Shown here piece after piece: positions 25,467 through 33,755 of a stretch of DNA of 42,131 nucleotides. Position 1 is the first letter of the stretch. Each line of letters starts with the position of its first letter. The DNA lies in NCBI GenBank assembly GCA_964477295.1, contig CAYZEZ010000003.1, positions 1 through 42,131 of the forward strand. Direction: 5' to 3'. This stretch comes from CAYZEZ01 sp964477295 (GTDB lineage: Bacteria > Bacteroidota > Bacteroidia > Bacteroidales > SM23-62). The notes beneath the pieces were generated by a model that was given only the letters and a program-made list of their open reading frames with translations, was not told where the DNA came from and did no database searches. Made by a program: the position numbers and the translations under genes.

Positions 25467-26063
25467 ATGAATCTACGGGAAATTTCCGGAAGGTATGGTA
25501 ATTCAGATCTTGCGGAGGATAAAGTAATTTCTCAATTGTATTCCGATCTATATCCACCAATAAAAAACTATGTTCTTAAAAACAATGGAACCGATGAAGA
25601 TGCAAAGGATCTGTTTCAGGATGGAATTCTGGTTGTACTAAATATTATAAGGAAAAATGAAAGTCTGATTGACAAAAACTTAGGCCTGTTCTTGTTTAAG
25701 GTATGCAAATTTAAATGGTTAAACGAACTGAAAAAGAAAAAAACCAGGATAGGAAATTTTTATCTTAGTGTAAATGACCTTGAGTTAGTAAGTGATAAAA
25801 TTACTTCAGAAGAGTCAATAGAAAACCAAAAGCTTAGATTATTCGACAGGCATTTTTGTAAATTAAGTCCATCACGAAGGCTTATTTTAGCGCTTTATTT
25901 TATTGGTATACCAATTCCCGGAATAATGAGCATAACAGGTATTAACTCAGAAGAATATGCATACAGAAAAATCTATTTGAGTAAAAAGAGCTTATTCCAG
26001 AGAATTTCAAATGATCCGGAATTCATTAAAATACAGAAACATATAAGAATACCTGGATTTTAA
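25467..26063 (+). CDS. ECF-like RNA polymerase sigma factor (unit 2)
   Basis: A 198-aa protein. Region 2 is seen at about 38-100 (DEDAKDLFQDGILVVLNIIR ... KVCKFKWLNELKKKK, the last part resembling the -10-binding helix). Region 4 is at about 132-178 (KLSPSRRLILALYFIGIPIP ... GINSEEYAYRKIYLSKK). No anti-sigma gene is adjacent. The linked LuxR-type regulator and the exported-protein operons suggest that it drives surface-protein genes, which is an inference. It is the intact version of the broken gene at 17411. Confidence 0.82.
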   Translation: MNLREISGRYGNSDLAEDKVISQLYSDLYPPIKNYVLKNNGTDEDAKDLFQDGILVVLNIIRKNESLIDKNLGLFLFKVCKFKWLNELKKKKTRIGNFYLSVNDLELVSDKITSEESIENQKLRLFDRHFCKLSPSRRLILALYFIGIPIPGIMSITGINSEEYAYRKIYLSKKSLFQRISNDPEFIKIQKHIRIPGF

Positions 26064-26107
26064 TCAAAAACTCCCGAAATTCAATAATAGTAAACCAGCT
26101 AGGCGAA

Positions 26108-26560
26108 CAAAACAAATGTATTGCAAACTGAGCGAAGCGAATTTGCAGATACTTTTGTTTTAACTTGGATTGGAAGTAGAAACTCTATTGAGCGTGGGCC
26201 ATATATAACCTTTACGCGGTGGGAGTAGGGTTAAAGAAGATAAATGGCCTTTACAATGGATTTAAAGCTGAAATAAGCCTTTATAGGAGCCGATCGAGCG
26301 GATATTTAACATAGTGACTAATTATAGGACAAAGCCTCGGTAGGTGTTTCTTCCTAGCATGATTCTATTTACGCATAATATAAATTATAGTTGACAACGC
26401 GGAGCGAACTCTGAATTTGGGCCAGAGACATTTTAGAATCCAGGAACCTGACCAAGGAACGAAGAACGCGGAACCAGGAACTAGCGGAAATTTTCGCTGG
26501 AATGCGTCAACTAACTTTGAAGAAATGCTAGATAGATATCGGGCCAAAGATCGAATCAAC
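26108..26560 (+). repeat. Composite repeat copy R9, left part (long form)
   Basis: A short stem-loop C (ACAAATGTATTGCAAACTG ... GAATTTGCAGATACTTTTGT), the long stem-loop D region shared with R8 (GCGGTGGGAGTAGGG, CGAGCGGATATTTAAC), the left arm of stem-loop A (ATTATAGGAC, about 26330), then the same inserted sequence as in R8 (TTGACAACGCGGAGCGAACT). It is cut by IS66 at 26560 and resumes at 29276. Confidence 0.85.
26553..26560 (+). repeat. IS66 target site duplication, left copy
   Basis: GAATCAAC directly before the left inverted repeat; repeated exactly at 29268-29275. Confidence 0.93.
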
Positions 26561-26580
26561 GTAAGCCTTCGGCGTAGTAC
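26561..26580 (+). repeat. IS66 left terminal inverted repeat
   Basis: GTAAGCCTTCGGCGTAGTAC; pairs with 29248-29267 at 15 of 20 positions. Confidence 0.9.
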
Positions 26581-26628
26581 ATCTTGTGATGAAAATAAGG
26601 GCTGACTATCTTTCGCTCTTAAAAAATC

Positions 26629-26976
26629 ATGCTAAGTGAATCAAAATTCCTTGAGCTATATCGCAGGCAACGAGAATCGGGATTAACTGTAAAAGACTTC
26701 TGTTCTAATGAAGGGATCGCTGATTCCACCTTCTACTATTGGCAAAAGAAAGTACGCAAGAAAAATGTCAGGCAAGATTTCATTCCCCTGGTTGTAAAAC
26801 CAACTGGATCCTTTTCAACTCAGAGCTATGGCAAAAGTCACCCACCGCTTCAGGAATCCGGGGAGATGGATGATGATGTTATACTGGAAGTGGTTTATCC
26901 CAACGGAACGAAACTGCGGATAAAGAAAGATATAGACCTTAACCATCTTCGGGCTCTTGTTTGCCTTTACGAATAA
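26629..26976 (+). CDS. tnpA: IS66 TnpA-like accessory protein
   Basis: A 115-aa protein. The N-terminal helix-turn-helix (FLELYRRQRESGLTVKDFCS ... DSTFYYWQKKVRKK) and the C-terminal VVYPNGTKLRIKKDIDLNHL segment match the first ORF of IS66 elements, needed for transposition together with TnpB and TnpC. The stop codon lies 5 bp before the tnpB start. Confidence 0.9.
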   Translation: MLSESKFLELYRRQRESGLTVKDFCSNEGIADSTFYYWQKKVRKKNVRQDFIPLVVKPTGSFSTQSYGKSHPPLQESGEMDDDVILEVVYPNGTKLRIKKDIDLNHLRALVCLYE

Positions 26977-26981
26977 TCCCG

Positions 26982-27323
26982 ATGTTCCACCTTCACAAAT
27001 CACTGCAATATTACCTTTACCCCTTGCCGGTTGATATGCGTAAGAGTTTTTACACCCTTAGCGGTATTGTTATTGGGACCATGAACCAGGATGTACGCAG
27101 TGGAGGCGTATTCATATTTATCAACCGAAGACAAAACATCATGAAAATCCTGCACATGGAATATGCCGGTCTGGTTATCTATTACAAAAAGCTGGAATCA
27201 GGCCGTTTTAAACTCCCTGCTTTTGATGAGAATACCTCCTCGCTGAACATCCATTGGAACGATCTGATGATGATGGTTCAAAGTGTGAAAATCCGGACGG
27301 AAAAACTTAAGAAAAGATACTAA
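26982..27323 (+). CDS. tnpB: IS66 TnpB-like accessory protein
   Basis: A 113-aa protein starting MFHLHKSLQYYLYPLPVDMR with KSFYTLSGIV directly after, the hallmark of IS66 Orf2 (the DMRKSF motif). RRQNIMKILHMEYAGLVIYY also fits. A TTG at 26961 would add seven residues and overlap tnpA; the ATG at 26982 matches the family start. This protein is unrelated to the TnpB nucleases of IS200/IS605. Confidence 0.92.
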   Translation: MFHLHKSLQYYLYPLPVDMRKSFYTLSGIVIGTMNQDVRSGGVFIFINRRQNIMKILHMEYAGLVIYYKKLESGRFKLPAFDENTSSLNIHWNDLMMMVQSVKIRTEKLKKRY

Positions 27324-27419
27324 CATTTACACTGTGAATGTTAATAACCCACGCGGTTTTTTCATGGTCTCCCCGCTGTGTTTTACTATATTGAATCCTA
27401 GTAAACACAAGCATTTGCG

Positions 27420-29084
27420 GTGGATAATACAACAGATAAAGACACTTTGATTGAAGCCCTGTTGCAGGAGCGGGATGATCTTTATCTTGAGCTTTCCAAG
27501 TTGCGGGAAATTGACAAAGGGGCCTTGGAGAAAGCTGAGAAAAAAAACGAACGCTATGAGGCCAAACTCAAAGAAAAGGATGATAAGATACGGCAACTGA
27601 CCGATCAGTTGGCCTGGTACCGCCGAAAGTTCTGGAAATCCAGCAGTGAGAAGTATATTCCTTCGGATCCTGATCAGCGCAAGATTGATTTTGAAGGACT
27701 GGATGTACTGCCGGAAGAGGAAGAAGCCATAAAGGAAGCTGCAAAGGAAATTATCTCCTACGAACGCACGAAACCGGAAAAACCTAAGAAACAACCTGTT
27801 CGCCTGCCCTTACCGGATCACCTGCGCCGGGAAGAAGAAATAATCGAACCTGAAGGCATCGATGAAAACTGGGTGCAGATCGGGGAAGAGGTTACCGAAA
27901 TACTGGAGCATAAACCGGGGGAGCTTTACGTTCGCCGAATAGTTCGTCCAAAATATGCCTTAAAAAAAGGTTTACAACAACAGCATGAGAATAGTGAAGA
28001 GCCCGGGGATAACATAAAGATAGGTTTACTACCCCTTTTACCACTTCCTCGCAGCAATGCCGGGCCAAGTTTGCTTGCAGATATTCAGGTAAACAAGTAT
28101 ATGTACCATATGCCTTTCCATCGGCAACTGGCTATTTTGAAACAAAACGGGATATCACTTCCTGCCTCTACGGTCAATGGCTGGTTTAAGGGGAGTTGTG
28201 ATTTACTACGTGCTTTGTATAACAAACTAAGAGAAATCGTATTAGCCACAGACTATATCCAGGTTGATGAAAGTACGATTCCTGTGATTGATAATAAAAA
28301 ACACCGGGCAGCTAAAGCCTATTTATGGGTAGTGCGTTCTGTTATGGAAGACCTGATGTTTTTTCATTATGACCGGGGCTCACGGGCCCAGAAAGTGGTT
28401 ATCGGATTATTAAGTGATTACCAGGGCGCTGTCCAGACAGATGGTTATGAAGCCTACTCGATCTATGAGCATAAAAAAGGCGTTTTGCTCCTTGGATGCT
28501 GGTCGCATGCTCGAAGGAAGTTCACTGAAGCGTTAAAGGAAGATAAATCCGGAGCGGAATACGCCTTAGACCAAATCGGCATGCTTTATCGTGTCGAGGC
28601 CATGGCCTCTGACCAGGGGATGGATTATGAGCAACGGGCTGAACTTCGTAAGAAACTGGCTTATCCCATTCTGTGTGCCTTTGAAAAGTGGATTGTGAAA
28701 TACTATCCGAAGGTATTGCCAAAGGGAAAAATGGGCAAGGCTTTAAGTTATACCTACTCTCTTTTCCATCGTTTATCCCGGTATCATCTGGATGGCCGTT
28801 ACCGGATAGACAACAATCTTATTGAGAATGACATACGCCCCCTGGCTGTAGGTAGAAAAAATTTTATGTTTTGTGGCAATCACGATGCAGCAGAAAACGC
28901 TGCGATTATGTACTCGCTGTTGGGATGCTGCAAAGCCTGCGATGTCAATCCCAGGGAGTGGCTTACCGATGTGCTGTCAAAGATCCCGGCATATAATAAT
29001 GATTACTCTCTGGACCTGGCCGATCTTTTACCTCATAATTGGAAAACTTCTAAAAATCTACAAAAAACTACAACAGACTTGTAA
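27420..29084 (+). CDS. tnpC: IS66 transposase
   Basis: A 554-aa DDE transposase starting at GTG. An N-terminal coiled coil (about 10-60) is followed by the IS66 DNA-binding segment (DQLAWYRRKFWKSSSEKYIP). The catalytic DDE set is present: Asp in YIQVDESTIPV, Asp in VQTDGYEAY, and Glu in YRIDNNLIENDIRPLAVGRK. CWSHARRKF is also typical. No frame breaks are seen, so the element should be able to move. Confidence 0.95.
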   Translation: MDNTTDKDTLIEALLQERDDLYLELSKLREIDKGALEKAEKKNERYEAKLKEKDDKIRQLTDQLAWYRRKFWKSSSEKYIPSDPDQRKIDFEGLDVLPEEEEAIKEAAKEIISYERTKPEKPKKQPVRLPLPDHLRREEEIIEPEGIDENWVQIGEEVTEILEHKPGELYVRRIVRPKYALKKGLQQQHENSEEPGDNIKIGLLPLLPLPRSNAGPSLLADIQVNKYMYHMPFHRQLAILKQNGISLPASTVNGWFKGSCDLLRALYNKLREIVLATDYIQVDESTIPVIDNKKHRAAKAYLWVVRSVMEDLMFFHYDRGSRAQKVVIGLLSDYQGAVQTDGYEAYSIYEHKKGVLLLGCWSHARRKFTEALKEDKSGAEYALDQIGMLYRVEAMASDQGMDYEQRAELRKKLAYPILCAFEKWIVKYYPKVLPKGKMGKALSYTYSLFHRLSRYHLDGRYRIDNNLIENDIRPLAVGRKNFMFCGNHDAAENAAIMYSLLGCCKACDVNPREWLTDVLSKIPAYNNDYSLDLADLLPHNWKTSKNLQKTTTDL

Positions 29085-29247
29085 AGATATCCGGAGCTTC
29101 TTGGATTTTTTTGCAGGAATTACAAGTCATTCAAAGTTCTCCTGAAATATTAAAATGTACAAGAAAAACCTGGTAAGGGGGTCAGCATAGTCCGAAATAT
29201 AAAATCTACAGACCTATCTACCAATATCTGCCGGAATCTCCGGACCT

Positions 29248-29267
29248 GTAGTTGGCCGTATGCTTAC
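29248..29267 (-). repeat. IS66 right terminal inverted repeat
   Basis: Ends GCTTAC at 29267; imperfect partner of 26561-26580. Confidence 0.9.
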
Positions 29268-29275
29268 GAATCAAC
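29268..29275 (+). repeat. IS66 target site duplication, right copy
   Basis: GAATCAAC, identical to 26553-26560. Confidence 0.93.
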
Positions 29276-29420
29276 TAAACTACGTAGGCGGACAATTTTC
29301 CTTTAACATAATTTCTGTACCGATATCGTACTGGAAGCCCGATATCTGAAATTATGTTAACCCCGAGTGCTCGGGGGTGGAAAATTGCCGCGTTTGTCCT
29401 ATAATTAATATTATGTTAAG
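29276..29420 (+). repeat. Composite repeat copy R9, right part (nested hairpin and right arm of A)
   Basis: Outer arms CAATTTTCC (29293-29301) and GGAAAATTG (29379-29387) enclose a second pair, TTAACATAATTTC (29303-29315) and GAAATTATGTTAA (29348-29360), with GATATC on both sides inside. Then come a CCCCGAG/CTCGGGG hairpin (29361-29376), the right arm of stem-loop A (TTTGTCCTATAATTAATATT) and ATGTTAAG. The usual linker and stem-loop B are missing, so the array ends here. About 29345-29400 matches R1 at 676-723. Confidence 0.8.
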
Positions 29421-29430
29421 TAAGATATTT

Positions 29431-29466
29431 AAAAACCAAGGGGAATGAATAACTGTCACTCCCCTT
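29431..29466 (-). terminator. Terminator of the TPR gene
   Basis: AAGGGGAATGA (29438-29448) pairs with TCACTCCCCTT (29456-29466) with one mismatch. On the minus strand the stem is followed by GGTTTTT. It lies about 75 bp after the stop of the TPR gene. Confidence 0.7.
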
Positions 29467-29539
29467 TTACTAAACTTTGCTATTTCTTGTATCGCAGTAC
29501 CACACCCTTCACACTAAACCCAATCACCCGACTCACGAC

Positions 29540-30844
29540 TTACTTATTAATTTCGGCGAGCTTTGCCTTGGCCTCTTCGTATTTATCCAGCATCTGTAAG
29601 CGGTAATAAACGGTCTGCAGTGTTTCCAATACTGCTATCTTATTCTTATCATCAGGTGCAAGCGGTAGTGCTTTCTCCATCGGTTCAATACAATTGGCCA
29701 ATTCCTTATCTGCGATAGCCTTGGCGGCATTATACTCCTTTAAATCCTCCTTGGAGTTGGCTACATCATATAATTCAACCGCATTGTTATAATGAAGAGC
29801 CCCGATATTGAAGTACGCATTAAAGTATTCAGGATCAATATCCAGGGCCTGCTGATAGGCAAGCAGGGCTTTTTCATCTTCTCCAACCTTCTCAAACAAG
29901 GTACCCTTGGCAAAATAGATGGATGGATTACTCGTTTCTTTCTTCTCAGCCAATTCAAGGTATGCCAAACCTTTCTCAGCATCACCGGCTGTCAGGTAAT
30001 AATTCACGATCTCAATAAGGATCAATGAGGTATCCGGATACCTTTCAAAACCCTCTTCCAGCGTAGCAATAGCAGCCGCTGAATCTTCAAGTGCAATATA
30101 CTCATTCTTCAGTAAGTAATAGGCATCGCTCCCACCATAATTCAGATCTATAGCCTTTTTGAAGTACTTGGCAGCTTTCTTATGATCGCCAGCGTTTTTA
30201 GCTGCCAGAGCTGCATTATAAATAATTACAGTATCAGCCACGCCCTTATAAACCCTGGTGGAAGTAGCATCCATAATTAATTCAAAGTATTCAACTGATT
30301 TATTAAAATCCCCGGAAGTAAATGAAATGATGGCTTTGCTTTCACACTGCCTTTTAAACCGATCTAAATTTTCTAGCAACTTATCATCAAGCTTTCCTTC
30401 CGGATCTAATTCAATTGCTTTTTTATAAGCAGAAAGCACCTCGGGCAGAGGATCTTCGTGTATGACCTGGGTTTCTTTCCAGCTAACCAGATTACCGTTT
30501 TCCAATGTGAGGATGATTCGCTCATATACATACTCTTCAGTAACTACCCCTCCTTCTTCCTTGGTGCGGATCTCTTTGGGCTCATTGTAATACAGCTTTA
30601 TCTCCATAGCTGGCATACCGTACCTGAGGAATTCAGTGTTAACATCATTGATATCCTGGAACAACTCACCACGGGAAAACCAGGTTTTTGATTTTGTATT
30701 CTTCTTTGAATCCTGGATGTCCTCGTTACTCTTAGCCAGCTTCTTTTCCAGCTGATTATAATTCAGCATGGGCACAGCCGGATCCTGCGCTCTGGCCATT
30801 ATAACACTCGATATTAATATCAGGGAAAAAAGTAATCGTTTCAT
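29540..30844 (-). CDS. Exported tetratricopeptide repeat protein
   Basis: A 434-aa protein with a signal peptide (MKRLLFSLILISSVIMARAQ). TPR units are clear from about residue 205: AALAAKNAGDHKKAAKYFKK, then AYYLLKNEYIALEDSAAAIA, then YLTAGDAEKGLAYLELAEKK, then ALLAYQQALDIDPEYFNAYF. TPR arrays act as docking scaffolds; the partner is unknown. Bacteroidota often encode such a periplasmic TPR protein next to gyrA, as here, with about 120 bp between. It has its own promoter at 30875-30905 and terminator at 29431-29466. Confidence 0.85.
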   Translation of the reverse strand: MKRLLFSLILISSVIMARAQDPAVPMLNYNQLEKKLAKSNEDIQDSKKNTKSKTWFSRGELFQDINDVNTEFLRYGMPAMEIKLYYNEPKEIRTKEEGGVVTEEYVYERIILTLENGNLVSWKETQVIHEDPLPEVLSAYKKAIELDPEGKLDDKLLENLDRFKRQCESKAIISFTSGDFNKSVEYFELIMDATSTRVYKGVADTVIIYNAALAAKNAGDHKKAAKYFKKAIDLNYGGSDAYYLLKNEYIALEDSAAAIATLEEGFERYPDTSLILIEIVNYYLTAGDAEKGLAYLELAEKKETSNPSIYFAKGTLFEKVGEDEKALLAYQQALDIDPEYFNAYFNIGALHYNNAVELYDVANSKEDLKEYNAAKAIADKELANCIEPMEKALPLAPDDKNKIAVLETLQTVYYRLQMLDKYEEAKAKLAEINK

Positions 30845-30874
30845 TTGTAATTCGGTTTAATTATTATTATGCGA

Positions 30875-30905
30875 TAAAAGTAATTTTTTTATACAGAAGT
30901 TCAAA
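30875..30905 (-). promoter_or_regulatory. Promoter of the TPR gene
   Basis: On the minus strand TTTG (30905-30902), 19 bp, TACTTTTA (30882-30875). This differs from TTTG-N19-TAnnTTTG only in the last base. It lies 30 bp before the start codon. Confidence 0.65.
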
Positions 30906-30967
30906 TTCCTTGCCAAAAATTTAGATCGTGAAGCGTGAAGCGTGTGGCGGAAGATTGTGCTATTCAA

Positions 30968-33424
30968 TCACTCTTCTTCATAATTACCCTGTACTTTGGT
31001 CACTGCAGCAATAGAATCACTCTCCCTTAGATTTATCAGTTTCACTCCCTGAGTGGCCCTGCCCATCACACGCATATCGCTCACAGGCATTCGAATTGTA
31101 ATACCCGACTTATTAATAATCATCAGGTCATCTTCCTCTTCCACAGCTTTAATGGCAATTAACTTCCCGGTCTTCTCAGTGATATTGATCGTCTTCACTC
31201 CTTTCCCGCCCCGGTTAGTAATCCTGTAATCCTCTATGCTTGAGCGCTTTCCAAATCCTTTCTCAGAAACAACAAGGATATCCTGACTCCCATTTTCCAC
31301 ACATACCATTCCAACTACCTCATCATCAGGGTCTCCCGACAAAGTTATCCCCCTTACTCCAGCCGCAGTGCGTCCCATAGGTCGTACTTTGCTTTCATTG
31401 AAACGAATCGCCTTACCGGAACGTCCGGCAAGCAGTATCTCATTTTTCCCATTGGTCATCCTGGCCTCAATCAGGTTATCTCCTTCCCTAATATTTACAG
31501 CCACTATTCCATTCTGCCTTGGCCTGGAAAACGCTTCCAGAAAGGTCTTCTTAATAACTCCCCTGGAAGTACTGAGGACAATAAAATTATTATTGATATA
31601 ATCAGGTTCTACCAGGTTGTTCACATTGATATATGCCCGTACCGTATCATCGGGATCAATCTGGAGCATGTTCTGAATGGCTCTGCCCTTCGATACCCTC
31701 GTCCCTTCAGGTATCTCATACACTTTCAGCCAGTAACATTTACCCTTTTCGGTGAAAAACAGCATTGTATTGTGCATGGTTGCGCTAAACAAATGCTCCA
31801 GAAAGTCTTCATCACGCGTGGTCGAGCCTTTTGCCCCCACACCTCCCCTGCCCTGGGTCCTGAAATCAGTTAACGGGGTTCTCTTAATATATCCAAGATG
31901 AGATATGGTGATCACCATATCCTCATCTGCATAAAAATCTTCAGGATTAAACTCCTCTGCATTCGGGACAATCTCTGTCCGCCGCTCATCACCATATTTA
32001 TCCTTGATCTCAAGCAATTCATCCTTTATTATCTGCATCCTGAGTCCTTCATCTGATAGTATCTTATTGTAATACTCAATCATGCCCAGTAATTCCTGGT
32101 ATTCCTCCTTTATCTTATCCCTTTCCAGCCCCGTCAGGCGCTGCAAACGCATATCCAGGATGGCTCTGGCCTGGATCTCTGAAAGGCTGAAATTCTTTAT
32201 AAGGCCATTTTTGGCATCCTCAGGAGTACGGGAACCACGGATCAGCTTAATGACTTCATCCAGGTTATCAAGGGCAATCAACAACCCTTCCAGGATATGT
32301 GCCCTCTTCTCTGCCTGCTCCAGTTCATATTGTGTCCTTCGCACAACCACTTCATGCCGGTGCTTAACGAAATATGTGATAATCTGTTTCAGGTTCAGGG
32401 CACGCGGCCTGCCATTCACCAGGGCAATGTTGTTAACATTAAAGCTTGCCTGTAGTTGAGTATACTTAAGTAGCTTATTCAGAACGATATTTGAGTTTGA
32501 ATCTTTTTTACATATAATGACTATCCGCATTCCATTCCGGTCCGATTCATCATTGATAAAGGAGATACCCTCTATCTTCTTTTCATTGATCAGATCGGCT
32601 GTCTTCCGGATCATCTCGGCCTTATTCACAAGGTATGGTATCTCTGTCACGATGATCTTTTCCCTGCCACTGGATGTAACCTCCACCTCCGTTTTAGCGC
32701 GCATCATGATCCGCCCCCTGCCCGTATGATAAGCGTCCCTGACACCCTGGTAGCCATAAATTATACCACCGGTAGGAAAATCAGGTGCTTTGATGATATC
32801 AATCAGCTCATCCATCCCGATATTGGGATTGTCAACGTATGCCACAATAGCATCAATTGAATCTTTCAGGTTATGAGGGGGCATATTGGTAGCCATGCCT
32901 ACTGCGATCCCGGATGTTCCATTGACTAATAACAGTGGAACCCTCGTTGGCAGTACGGTTGGCTCATTCAGCGTATCGTCGAAATTGAGCTGAAAATCCA
33001 CAGTATTTTTATCCAGATCAGAAAGGACTTCCTCGGCAATTTTCTTCAGCCTGGCTTCAGTATACCTCATGGCAGCAGGACTATCCCCGTCAATCGAGCC
33101 AAAGTTACCCTGGCCGTCAACCAGCGGGTATCTCAACGACCATTCCTGCGCCATCCTGACCATTGCCTCATAAACCGAGGAATCACCGTGCGGGTGATAT
33201 TTACCCAGCACCTCTCCCACTATCCTTGCAGATTTCTTATAGGTTCTGTTCGACTGCAGGCCCAGGTCAGACATACCATATAAAACCCTTCTGTGTACCG
33301 GCTTCAATCCGTCGCGGACGTCCGGCAATGCCCTGGAAACGATAACAGACATTGAATAATCAATGTATGCCGATTTCATTTCCTCTTCGATGTTGATTTT
33401 TACTATCTTTTCTCCGTCTGCCAT
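30968..33424 (-). CDS. gyrA: DNA gyrase subunit A
   Basis: An 818-aa GyrA, normal for Bacteroidota. I use the start MADGEKIVKINIEEEMKSAY at 33424; the longer frame to 33463 adds 13 residues not typical of the family. The DNA-cleaving Tyr121 is in AAMRYTEARL. The quinolone region reads HPHGDSSVYEAMVRMAQ, with Ser at the position of E. coli Ser83 and Glu where E. coli has Asp87. The C-terminal beta-pinwheel contains the GyrA box QGRGGVGAKG. With GyrB it introduces negative supercoils using ATP. Confidence 0.98.
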   Translation of the reverse strand: MADGEKIVKINIEEEMKSAYIDYSMSVIVSRALPDVRDGLKPVHRRVLYGMSDLGLQSNRTYKKSARIVGEVLGKYHPHGDSSVYEAMVRMAQEWSLRYPLVDGQGNFGSIDGDSPAAMRYTEARLKKIAEEVLSDLDKNTVDFQLNFDDTLNEPTVLPTRVPLLLVNGTSGIAVGMATNMPPHNLKDSIDAIVAYVDNPNIGMDELIDIIKAPDFPTGGIIYGYQGVRDAYHTGRGRIMMRAKTEVEVTSSGREKIIVTEIPYLVNKAEMIRKTADLINEKKIEGISFINDESDRNGMRIVIICKKDSNSNIVLNKLLKYTQLQASFNVNNIALVNGRPRALNLKQIITYFVKHRHEVVVRRTQYELEQAEKRAHILEGLLIALDNLDEVIKLIRGSRTPEDAKNGLIKNFSLSEIQARAILDMRLQRLTGLERDKIKEEYQELLGMIEYYNKILSDEGLRMQIIKDELLEIKDKYGDERRTEIVPNAEEFNPEDFYADEDMVITISHLGYIKRTPLTDFRTQGRGGVGAKGSTTRDEDFLEHLFSATMHNTMLFFTEKGKCYWLKVYEIPEGTRVSKGRAIQNMLQIDPDDTVRAYINVNNLVEPDYINNNFIVLSTSRGVIKKTFLEAFSRPRQNGIVAVNIREGDNLIEARMTNGKNEILLAGRSGKAIRFNESKVRPMGRTAAGVRGITLSGDPDDEVVGMVCVENGSQDILVVSEKGFGKRSSIEDYRITNRGGKGVKTINITEKTGKLIAIKAVEEEDDLMIINKSGITIRMPVSDMRVMGRATQGVKLINLRESDSIAAVTKVQGNYEEE

Positions 33425-33755
33425 TAACTTATAATTAACAAAATTGATTAATCTGTAACCCAACAGGAACCTTTATCCCGGTCCGGGATAACTAAGAAGT
33501 GAATAAGAAGAATATAATATATTGAATATCAATAATTTACAAAATAAAATGTAATCCACTCACCTCTAAATAATTCTTGTCTGCTGCATTCTCTGTTCCA
33601 AACAACGAAAGTACTGAATTATTGCCTATTAAGTGGTCTTTTCAGATCGTTTTTATCAACACGATTGTGTTTATAATTGGTTCTATTTTTATTGCTATAT
33701 TTGTGGCTGTATGTATTAAATTTAACCTTGCTTATATCAGTGATTTACAGATAAT
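33425..33755. promoter_or_regulatory. Divergent gyrA/clpC intergenic region
   Basis: About 330 bp without a gene. It holds a TATATTTG element (33696-33703) facing clpC, a possible gyrA promoter (TTTTGTAAATTATTG on the minus strand near 33540, -7 element unclear) and the palindrome at 33473-33491. A frame at 33577-33783 is not a credible gene. Confidence 0.45.
33473..33491. promoter_or_regulatory. Perfect 19-bp palindrome upstream of gyrA
   Basis: TTATCCCGG T CCGGGATAA, nine-base arms around one T, 49 bp before the gyrA start. It would form a 5' UTR hairpin or a protein-binding site. Confidence 0.5.

Larger units (their letters stand above)
26561..29267 (+). mobile_element. IS66-family insertion sequence, complete (2707 bp)
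   Basis: Three genes in the standard IS66 order (tnpA, tnpB, tnpC). The left end is GTAAGCCTTCGGCGTAGTAC (26561-26580). The right end, read in reverse complement, is GTAAGCATACGGCCAACTAC (29267-29248); 15 of 20 positions match and both begin GTAAGC, as IS66 ends do. Both sides are flanked by the same 8-bp GAATCAAC (26553-26560 and 29268-29275), the usual IS66 target duplication. The perfect duplication and intact genes point to a fairly recent insertion. Confidence 0.95.

Noticed and set aside
26417..26605. Plus-strand frame spanning the IS66 left end
   Set aside because: It runs from repeat sequence into the insertion sequence and matches no known protein.
27327..27794. 155-aa minus-strand frame over the start of tnpC
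   Set aside because: It is a shadow of the IS66 transposase gene with no family resemblance.
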